From: a virus
DNA length: 47,188 nt
Strand: one strand, 5' to 3'
IMG/VR virus record: IMGVR_UViG_3300009788_000040
Location: 1-47,188 of that record
Each line of letters starts with the position of its first letter. Positions within the stretch are counted from its first letter, which is position 1. A program made the translations under genes and the position numbers. The notes below the pieces were generated by a model. The model searched no databases. It was not told the origin of the DNA and was given only the letters and a program-made list of their open reading frames with translations. Shown piece after piece: positions 41,144 through 47,188 of the stretch.

Positions 41144-41522
41144 TTTGCAACACCAATAGTAGACATTCTACTAATGCTCTTTGTAAATTATCTCCGCGCT
41201 TTTCAATAAACTCATATCTCCCTGATTCAAGTTGCTTTGCTGCATACTGAACCAAAAATCTACCTTGACCTAAATAACCATCATTTTGTCTATCTGCATA
41301 ACAGATTCCATGCTCCACAACCAAAGGCATTAAATCATTCCAGTTGTTGCAGTAATCGACCAGTAAAAATGATTTTAAATTCTTGCCAACATTCCCAAGT
41401 TTTTGAATTAGAACTTGTTCGTTATAAAACTCAACCTCTTGTTTGGTATTAATTGAGATTAATTCAGCAATTCGAATATTCAACTCAAAATCACTTAATA
41501 TACCTACTTCTTTAATATCCAT
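41136..41522 (-). CDS. DUF2591/NinX-like phage protein
   Basis: 128 aa. The N-terminus, FELNIRIAELIS, and the core VDYCNNWNDLMPLVVEHGIC match the DUF2591 (NinX-like) pattern in which a Y/D-xxxW-xx-PLV-x-GI stretch is conserved. The C-terminal helix has RALVECLLLVLQ. The biochemical role of the family is unknown. ATG 41522 is used because GAGGTGA lies five bases before it. It begins five bases after the primase stop. Confidence 0.72.
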   Translation of the reverse strand: MDIKEVGILSDFELNIRIAELISINTKQEVEFYNEQVLIQKLGNVGKNLKSFLLVDYCNNWNDLMPLVVEHGICYADRQNDGYLGQGRFLVQYAAKQLESGRYEFIEKRGDNLQRALVECLLLVLQNA

Positions 41523-41527
41523 CTTCG

Positions 41528-44167
41528 TCACCTCACCACTGTTAAACTCGCGTTACCTTTTGCTTCTTTCATCTGACGCTCATACTCATGATACAAAGCC
41601 GTCGATGTCATATGAGCATACTTCTCTTCATTGCGAACAATCCACAACCGGGCATTGGTGGATCTGACTTGTCGGTAGATCCCCATTTCTTTCAGTATCA
41701 TTCCAATTTTTTTATCAGTAAAGTATTTTGGATCAGTCATCATATCAGCAGGAGTCAGCACCCCAGCGCGTAGTGTTTCACCCATGTCATTCGTCGTCAG
41801 AACATCCCATTTAAATGCACCATGTTGCTTATAGATAAAGGCTTCAAGGGTCTGTTGCATCGGTGACTTGGATGACTCTTTGATCTCACGTAAGAATTCA
41901 GTCATTGGTGGTGCTTCACTGGGGTTGAAGTTAGTTAAATCAACCTCATTGATCAAATACCATACGACAAACTGCCAGCCACCCCCCTTCATCCAGGTCC
42001 ACCGGTCTTCCCAGTATTCAAGCCACTCAGGTTTCATGTTGTCATCTTTGTCCCTTGGGTTAAGCTCAGACCATATGGCATAGAACCTGCGACTGGGACC
42101 GTTCAGGCGCATCGGTAAGACACTGTTTGTGGTCATGGATGCGTTGACAATGTTGCGTATTTTAATCGGTTTAATACCTTTCTGATTCACACGCAACGTG
42201 TCCGGTGGAGCAGCTGCCAGGGGCTTGAGTCGGTTACTCACAGCCATGGCTTCACGCCGATCACCTAACTCAGTCTCATTGACATGCAGGTACTTGGTTG
42301 ACAGCAAGTGATCGTCAAAATCACGCAACAACTCTTCACCACTGATGACACTGTGGTTTTCACCCATCGCTTTAGTCAGTGGGTACAATAAAAAGTCTTT
42401 ACCAACACCTTCACCACTGCCTAATAACAGCATGTGATTGATTTTCTTTTCAGGGAATCTGAGGGTGTACGCCATCCATTTCTCAATGTGGTCTTGATGC
42501 TCTGCCCAACCGATTGCTTCAAAGTGTTTTGTCCACCGTGATGCATCACCATGCATCCCCACTGACTGAGTAGAATCACTCCAGGTATTTGCATACCGGC
42601 AACCGTTCTCAATGAACACGCGGGGTTGCCTCGGTGCGTAGTCCAGCCTGTCAACCTTTTGCACACGACCATCTTCTAATGCAATCTTACGAGCTTCAGC
42701 ATCTTCATGACTGAAACTGTTTTGAAAGGCCTCGGTGCTGAAGAAGATACGTGACTCCCAATCATAGAACTGGTTAAGCTCCTTTACAAAAACAACATTG
42801 TCATAGAAAGTAGAACTGCTGATCTTCTCACCGTACCAGGTCTTGCGTAAATCAATTAAGATTTCTTTAAAATCAGATTTAGTCCATCGCATGATATCAA
42901 GCACAATGTCATGCCAATGTTTACGGTCAATTTTTGGCAGGTCGTCGGTGTACTTCAGCACCTTCGCTGCAAAGTCACGCTGCTCATTGGTACCTGGTGG
43001 CTCACGACGCAGGTTGTCACATAAATGTTGCAGTGCATCAGGGTTGACTTCTTGTATTGCACTTTGCACTGGTACCTGATCCATGAAACTGATTTGTGGT
43101 GTGGCAACAAAATCCATGAACGACACCGGCGACACGGTGTCAAATTCACGCATCAGTTGCCAGTTTTTTAATGTAGCTGAAAAGCCAGTAGAACGTGTTT
43201 CAATGTAACGAAGTAAATCGTTGCCAGTGCGATGCTGGCAAGCCCCGTGATGACATTTAAAACCAATGGTGTTATCGCCATTCGTGAACACAGCACTACC
43301 ACTATCATCAGCACCAGTATGATCATTAACCCAAGGGCAAGTAATGTCAAAACGTCCATCGCTTCGTACCTCTTTAATATGAATAACTTCTGGAATATTA
43401 ATCAACGGGTGATCGGATACATTAGCAGCACCGTCGATCCTTGATTCACGTCTTACTTGATCTAGATCAACATTAAATGGGTTAGCAAGTGATTCTAATG
43501 TGGTCCTGTTGAACGGTTCCCACAATAGCATTCGACATTTAAACGGTTGACCATTGACTAGTTTATCTGATTTATTGTTAATGCCTTCAGGGAGCCTGAC
43601 ATATCGGGTGACCCCCTTCATTCCTGGGTCTTTGCCTTCAGGTGCAAGGCCATTCGCCACCAGGCCATCCAGCAAATTTTCAACACGACCACGCTCAGTA
43701 CAAGGTGTATCAAGAATGTAGCCCCATTGCTCAGAACCTATGGATGTTTCAAGTATCCACGCGGGTCTGGGTAACTTGTTAACCTCAGTCATTGATAACT
43801 TTTCTTTGACATCATCAAGAACGATACAGGGTGTCTGTTTGAAGAGTGCCTTGCGGCGTCGTGCCTGTTGCTGGTCGTCACAATAGAATGTGCTGATGGT
43901 GAAGTATTGATTGGTGTTTGGGTTTAATTGATACCGTGAGAAGTAGTCACCTTTCCATGCAATCAAATGTTGTTCTTTCGGTATGTTAACAGGGTCGTAA
44001 GGGAAGTCTGTGACATGGCACCATAAAGAGTCGTCACTAAATACTGCTTCAATAAATTCTTTGTTTGTAATATTTAAGGGTAGTTGCTCTGACATCCATT
44101 CCAACCTTATTATTGTATCTGACTGTTTGAGTTTAGCGGCAACCTGGTCAGAGTAGGCTGTTTCCAT
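41528..44167 (-). CDS. primase-helicase with DUF5906-type helicase
   Basis: 879 aa. The N-terminal third looks like a RepB/prim-pol primase (CIVLDDVKEKLSMTEVNKLP, WILETSIGSEQWGYILDTPC, KGVTRYVRLPEGINNKSDK). A CHHGACQHRTGNDLLRYI segment (about 310-330) resembles a zinc-type joint. The C-terminal half is an SF3-like helicase: Walker A LLGSGEGVGKDFLL (about 583-596), Walker B YLHVNETELGDRREA, and MTTN (sensor). This pairing starts DNA replication in many phages. ATG 44167 is chosen over an upstream TTG. It is the first gene of the leftward operon, right after the promoter at 44225-44253. Confidence 0.9.
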   Translation of the reverse strand: METAYSDQVAAKLKQSDTIIRLEWMSEQLPLNITNKEFIEAVFSDDSLWCHVTDFPYDPVNIPKEQHLIAWKGDYFSRYQLNPNTNQYFTISTFYCDDQQQARRRKALFKQTPCIVLDDVKEKLSMTEVNKLPRPAWILETSIGSEQWGYILDTPCTERGRVENLLDGLVANGLAPEGKDPGMKGVTRYVRLPEGINNKSDKLVNGQPFKCRMLLWEPFNRTTLESLANPFNVDLDQVRRESRIDGAANVSDHPLINIPEVIHIKEVRSDGRFDITCPWVNDHTGADDSGSAVFTNGDNTIGFKCHHGACQHRTGNDLLRYIETRSTGFSATLKNWQLMREFDTVSPVSFMDFVATPQISFMDQVPVQSAIQEVNPDALQHLCDNLRREPPGTNEQRDFAAKVLKYTDDLPKIDRKHWHDIVLDIMRWTKSDFKEILIDLRKTWYGEKISSSTFYDNVVFVKELNQFYDWESRIFFSTEAFQNSFSHEDAEARKIALEDGRVQKVDRLDYAPRQPRVFIENGCRYANTWSDSTQSVGMHGDASRWTKHFEAIGWAEHQDHIEKWMAYTLRFPEKKINHMLLLGSGEGVGKDFLLYPLTKAMGENHSVISGEELLRDFDDHLLSTKYLHVNETELGDRREAMAVSNRLKPLAAAPPDTLRVNQKGIKPIKIRNIVNASMTTNSVLPMRLNGPSRRFYAIWSELNPRDKDDNMKPEWLEYWEDRWTWMKGGGWQFVVWYLINEVDLTNFNPSEAPPMTEFLREIKESSKSPMQQTLEAFIYKQHGAFKWDVLTTNDMGETLRAGVLTPADMMTDPKYFTDKKIGMILKEMGIYRQVRSTNARLWIVRNEEKYAHMTSTALYHEYERQMKEAKGNASLTVVR

Positions 44168-44224
44168 GACGATCAATCAAAGATAAGCCGCTTAGTTATT
44201 TAAACATTTTTTGCTTGAGAAATC

Positions 44225-44253
44225 AATCTATAGGAAAAGTTTCACAAAGTCAA
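44225..44253 (-). promoter_or_regulatory. leftward early promoter
   Basis: Minus strand TTGACT (44248-44253), 17 bases, TAGATT (44225-44230). It drives the primase-helicase operon. Only nine bases separate its -35 box from that of the rightward promoter, and the two boxes form an inverted pair GTCAA...TTGAC, a natural operator for co-regulation. Confidence 0.68.
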
Positions 44254-44262
44254 ACAAAAAGG

Positions 44263-44292
44263 TTGACATGCTACATTTTGTTCCACTATACT
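44263..44292 (+). promoter_or_regulatory. rightward early promoter
   Basis: TTGACA (44263-44268), 18 bases, TATACT (44287-44292). Perfect -35 and a near-perfect -10; the best sigma70-like promoter in the genome. It drives the recombination and replication operon that starts with the ribbon-helix-helix gene. Confidence 0.85.
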
Positions 44293-44331
44293 TGCCCACA
44301 GTGACAAATTTAACCAATGAGGACTTTTGCC

Positions 44332-44544
44332 ATGCCAAAGGAAAAAACTGAGATTCTTGATGGTGACCTGCGAATGCGTATGTCCGAGATGGAATTAAAA
44401 ATTTTTAAGAAAAAATCGCAACGTGTAACCGGTAAACCTTACCAATTGTTACTACGTGAAATAATAGCTGCCTTCAATGATGGACGTTTACATATTGATC
44501 CAACGAAAGAACAGAAGGCTCACCTTGGAGACTTATACCGATGA
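44332..44544 (+). CDS. ribbon-helix-helix-type DNA-binding protein
   Basis: 70 aa. The sequence RMRMSEMELKIFKKKSQRVT followed by GKPYQLLLREIIAAFNDGRL fits a phage ribbon-helix-helix (Arc/CopG-like) fold: a short strand, then two helices with GKPY at the turn. Such small dimers bind operators. The gene is the first behind the divergent promoters, so self-regulation is likely. ATG 44332 has GAGGA eight bases upstream; an ATG five codons earlier lacks a site. The stop overlaps the next ATG (ATGA). Confidence 0.78.
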   Translation: MPKEKTEILDGDLRMRMSEMELKIFKKKSQRVTGKPYQLLLREIIAAFNDGRLHIDPTKEQKAHLGDLYR

Positions 44545-44930
44545 GTATCGAATCTAATCTTAAACGCATCGCTGATGCACTTGAAAAAATAGCAGTAAAC
44601 ACACAGCCAGGTACATTTGATACACCGGCTGTTACTAGTGCTGATATTGTGACCCAGGTACCAGAAACAACGGGTGACCCGGTTGCTGCACCTGCACCTG
44701 CTCCTACTGCCGCTCCTGCACCTGCTCCTACAACTACTGAGGCACCTGCTCCTGCACCTGCAATGACTCCTGAAGAACTGAATGCCAAGCTCGTGATTGA
44801 GTTCAAGCGTCTGGGTAAACGTGACGCAATTGATACAGCTCTGGCTGAGTTCGGCGTCGCAGGAGTTACTTCATTAACAGTTGATCAGTACCAGCCACTG
44901 CTCACCAAGGTCCAGAGTATACCAGCATGA
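44541..44930 (+). CDS. coiled-coil/Ala-Pro-linker protein of the recombination operon
   Basis: 129 aa. Three parts: an N-terminal amphipathic helix (SIESNLKRIADALEKIA), an Ala/Pro/Thr linker (about 48-75, with APAPAP repeats) and a C-terminal helical domain (TPEELNAKLVIEFKRLGKRD, then LAEFGVAGVTSLTVDQYQPL). The last part resembles small domains found with phage SSBs. The same kind of Ala/Pro linker is in the DUF2815 gene product three genes on. It probably binds or tethers replication proteins. No known enzyme motif. Confidence 0.68.
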   Translation: MSIESNLKRIADALEKIAVNTQPGTFDTPAVTSADIVTQVPETTGDPVAAPAPAPTAAPAPAPTTTEAPAPAPAMTPEELNAKLVIEFKRLGKRDAIDTALAEFGVAGVTSLTVDQYQPLLTKVQSIPA

Positions 44931-46273
44931 AGCACGCACGCTTAGGTCCCTCAAACCACCGCTGGCCTCATTGCCCTGGGTCAGTGCGTGAAGAGGCAAA
45001 CTATACTGATATCCCTGGTGAAGCAGCGATTGATGGTACCGGTAGTCATCTGCTTCTTGAGATGTGCATGAATAACAACGTACATGCAATTCAATACGAT
45101 CAACAAATCATCGGTGCAAATCACCCCGAGCATTCTAGTGGCTGGCTAGTCGGTATCGAACGATGTCAACGGGTGCAGATGTGTCTGGATTACATCACAC
45201 GACGTGTCAATGAATTGAAAGAATTACATCCACAATGCTCTGTGACAGTTGAAGCTGAGTCACACTCTGATCCAGGAGGCATGTTTGGTCGTGATGACTG
45301 GAACGGTACCTGTGATGTCACCATTATTTGTCGTAATGACCACACCGGTGAAGTAGTATTCATCGAGGTGATTGATTACAAAGATGGTCGTGGTTGGGTG
45401 CATGTACCTGGTAACACTCAGTTGTTGGCTTACCTGGTCGGTAAAATGCGTCCGTTCATTGCAAGTGGTATTGATTTAGTTAGGCCCTTTCGCATTGAGC
45501 GAGTGAAAAATTGCCGTATGACCATTGTACAACCGAAGACTAACCCGGTCATTCGTTATCAATGCAGCACACGACCTGATGACAATTTTCATCCTGTTCA
45601 TGTACTTGATGAAGTCATTGAACTGAGTCGTGCAGCAGCTGCAACTGATGATCCTAATGCACCCTGCTTCAGTGGAAAACATTGTCAATGGTGCAAGGCT
45701 AATCCTAAACGAGGTGGTCACTGTGTGACTGCTACAGAAAAATCATTACAAGTGGTGAAGGCTATGAGTAACAACCAACTGTCTACAACTGAAAATATGC
45801 CGATGTTTGAGCATATTAGTCAAGTTGTTTCTGATCCAAAGTCACTGACATCTGATCAACTATCAGCCTTGTTAAGTGCAAAAGAACCATTCATGACTGC
45901 ATTCGATAAGTGTGCAACTGAGATCCAAACTCGTATTGAAGCGGGTGAACATGTCAGTGGTTATGCGATGCAGCCTGGTAAATCTAGTCGAGTGTGGAAT
46001 GAACCCGAAGATGTCATTGTCAAGAAATTAAAAGCTCGTCGATTGAAACTTGAAGACATCTATCCAAAGAACTTGATCACTGTTGCTGCACTGATGAAGT
46101 GTGACAAATTGAACGATGCACAGAAGACAAAGATTGAAGCTGATTTTGTCACAACTAAAGCAGGTAAAGACACTTTGAAAAAAGTTGCACACAGTCTGCC
46201 AGATGACTCAGCTGAAATGATGTTTGCTGATGTGCCTAAACTAGAAACACCTGCTGACATTTCATTCTTTTAA
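44927..46273 (+). CDS. DUF2800 family PD-(D/E)XK nuclease
   Basis: 448 aa. Cas4/RecB-like nuclease fold: GTCDVTIICRNDH (about residue 126) gives the first acidic site and VVFIEVIDYKDGRGWV (about 142-157) the E-x-D-Y-K core, followed by NTQLLAYLVGKM, the QxxxY-like helix. A Cys group (PCFSGKHCQWCKANPK then GGHC, about 246-266) is suited to an Fe-S cluster as in Cas4/AddB. The role is exonuclease in recombination or end processing. The next gene is its usual partner, DUF2815. The start overlaps the upstream gene by four bases (ATGA). Confidence 0.87.
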   Translation: MKHARLGPSNHRWPHCPGSVREEANYTDIPGEAAIDGTGSHLLLEMCMNNNVHAIQYDQQIIGANHPEHSSGWLVGIERCQRVQMCLDYITRRVNELKELHPQCSVTVEAESHSDPGGMFGRDDWNGTCDVTIICRNDHTGEVVFIEVIDYKDGRGWVHVPGNTQLLAYLVGKMRPFIASGIDLVRPFRIERVKNCRMTIVQPKTNPVIRYQCSTRPDDNFHPVHVLDEVIELSRAAAATDDPNAPCFSGKHCQWCKANPKRGGHCVTATEKSLQVVKAMSNNQLSTTENMPMFEHISQVVSDPKSLTSDQLSALLSAKEPFMTAFDKCATEIQTRIEAGEHVSGYAMQPGKSSRVWNEPEDVIVKKLKARRLKLEDIYPKNLITVAALMKCDKLNDAQKTKIEADFVTTKAGKDTLKKVAHSLPDDSAEMMFADVPKLETPADISFF

Positions 46274-46304
46274 ACATTAACAATTATTTTTGAGGTAATA
46301 TCCA

Positions 46305-47033
46305 ATGACTACAATTAGAGGTATTTTAAATTTTCCAAATGTGTTTACTGCCAAAGTACCCAAAGCAGGTGGTGATCCAAAATTCGGTGTTGGTGTTCTT
46401 ATGCCAGCGAATGATCCACAAGTACCCGGATTACTGGCTGAAGTTCAACAGGCTAAACTAAATACATTCCCATCAGGTTACACGGGCACCAATTGCTGTT
46501 TTGACCTTTATGAGAATAAAATTCCAGCAGCGAAAGAGTACCATGACCCCCGGTTTGTCGGTTGGTATCTGTTCACTTGTTCTGCTAAAGCTGATGACAG
46601 GCCAGCCGTGGTTGACATGAGTCGTATGCCTATTGCAGATCCTGCTGCTCTTTACGGTGGTAAGGTTGCCTATGTCAGTGCAGGTATCAGTGGGTATACA
46701 GCTGGTACAGGAGGTATTGGTGGCTGGCTTAACGGTATCTTGTTAACAGATGAAGAACCCCCTATGGGTCGTCTAGATAACAAACCATCGGTTGAACAAA
46801 TGTTCGCTGGTGTAGCCGGTGGCGCAGCACCAGTCCCTATACCAGCAACTACAGCAGCACCGGCCCCGACTCCTGCACCTGCTCCCGCGCCAGCCCCTAC
46901 AGCAGCACCTGCTGCATTGATCATGACTGCTGCTGCTAACGGTGTGACCTATGAGGCTTACATGGCTAAAGGTGCCTGGACTGATGAGATGTTGATTGCT
47001 CAAGGTTTAGCAGTTAAACCATCATTCGCTTAA
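46305..47033 (+). CDS. DUF2815 ssDNA-binding protein
   Basis: 242 aa. OB-fold ssDNA-binding proteins of the DUF2815 family (T7 gp2.5-like in role) start like this one: RGILNFPNVFTAKVPKAGGD, then PKFGVGVLMPANDP. Other family marks are VGWYLFTCSAKADDRPAVVD, then GGKVAYVSAGISGYTAGTGG and IGGWLNGILLTDEEPPMGRL. After about residue 175 an Ala/Pro linker (APAPTPAPAPAPAP) joins a short C-terminal module, YMAKGAWTDEMLIAQGLAV. It coats ssDNA and recruits polymerase and nuclease. GAGGT seven bases before ATG. Confidence 0.87.
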   Translation: MTTIRGILNFPNVFTAKVPKAGGDPKFGVGVLMPANDPQVPGLLAEVQQAKLNTFPSGYTGTNCCFDLYENKIPAAKEYHDPRFVGWYLFTCSAKADDRPAVVDMSRMPIADPAALYGGKVAYVSAGISGYTAGTGGIGGWLNGILLTDEEPPMGRLDNKPSVEQMFAGVAGGAAPVPIPATTAAPAPTPAPAPAPAPTAAPAALIMTAAANGVTYEAYMAKGAWTDEMLIAQGLAVKPSFA

Positions 47034-47046
47034 TCCCCGTGTGTTT

Positions 47047-47077
47047 GGCCCGTGGCAACGCGGGTCTTTTTTTTTTT
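47047..47077 (+). terminator. strong rho-independent terminator inside the rightward operon
   Basis: GGCCCGTG, loop GCAA, CGCGGGTC, then 11 T. The 8-bp stem with a GNRA loop is the strongest terminator here. It lies between DUF2815 and DUF1643. The T-tract runs directly into the next ribosome binding site. Replication genes beyond it depend on read-through or antitermination. Confidence 0.88.
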
Positions 47078-47188
47078 GGAGTGACAAAAATGAGTGGCGC
47101 ATTAATTAGCAATTGTAAAAAATATAGATATTGGTTGAATCGACCTTTTGAAGACAGTTTCTTAGGGACAAAAACAGTTCTATTTGTA
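47066..47188. repeat. terminal direct repeat, right copy
   Basis: Exact copy of bases 1-123. It holds the T-tract that ends the terminator behind the DUF2815 gene and the first 33 codons of the DUF1643 gene, cut off by the end of the sequence. It joins the rightward operon across the contig ends. Confidence 0.95.

Overview
The window is a complete, or nearly complete, genome of a tailed phage with a short tail (podovirus type). The first 123 bases recur exactly as the last 123 (1-123 = 47066-47188), so the molecule reads as a circle of 47,065 bp or a linear form with a short terminal redundancy. The head genes look like those of Bordetella phage BPP-1 (major capsid protein, Bbp16-like cement protein, Bbp19-like protein). 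The tail and internal-core genes look T7-like (gp11/gp12-like tail tube proteins, DUF2833, gp14-like core protein). I see no integrase, excisionase, cI-like repressor, phage RNA polymerase, reverse transcriptase, CRISPR array or convincing tRNA. The phage is therefore probably lytic and depends on host RNA polymerase. The host is probably a Gram-negative proteobacterium; the sequence does not allow a closer guess.

Layout. (1) A divergent control region at 44.17-44.33 kb has back-to-back sigma70-like promoters. (2) Rightward from it, across the circle junction to 5.6 kb, runs the replication/recombination operon: ribbon-helix-helix protein, Ala/Pro-linker protein, DUF2800 nuclease, DUF2815 ssDNA-binding protein, a strong terminator, DUF1643 protein, a 52-aa membrane peptide, family-B-type DNA polymerase, a VRR-NUC gene broken by one stop codon, and a SNF2-type helicase. 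(3) Leftward from 44.17 to 32.1 kb lie a primase-helicase and many small early proteins. Repeated terminator-promoter boundaries split them into separate units. Two inserts stand out: a secreted-protein moron with its own promoter and terminator (40.1-40.5 kb), and a four-gene virion/receptor-binding cassette (36.8-40.0 kb).

(4) A gene-free control region at 31.48-32.12 kb carries a terminator, an iteron-like array, a family of GTGTCATCGAT/ACGTGTCA sites, a 23-bp direct repeat and a promoter. It is the best candidate for origin and/or late control. (5) From there the late operon runs leftward to 5.63 kb: terminase small and large subunits, a Pro/Ala-rich linker protein, a structural protein, portal, Bbp19-like protein, scaffold, major capsid protein, cement protein, a HeH-domain protein, a staple-like protein, tail tube A and B, DUF2833, three internal/ejection proteins, tailspike, and a lysis cassette.

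The ideas most worth following are these. The lysis cassette has a phospholipase-A2-like protein next to an M15 peptidase and a small membrane protein, with no spanin visible. A 2178-aa ejection protein contains both a zeta-toxin-like P-loop kinase domain and an HExxH metallopeptidase motif. The late control region is densely repeated. The VRR-NUC gene carries a single in-frame stop.
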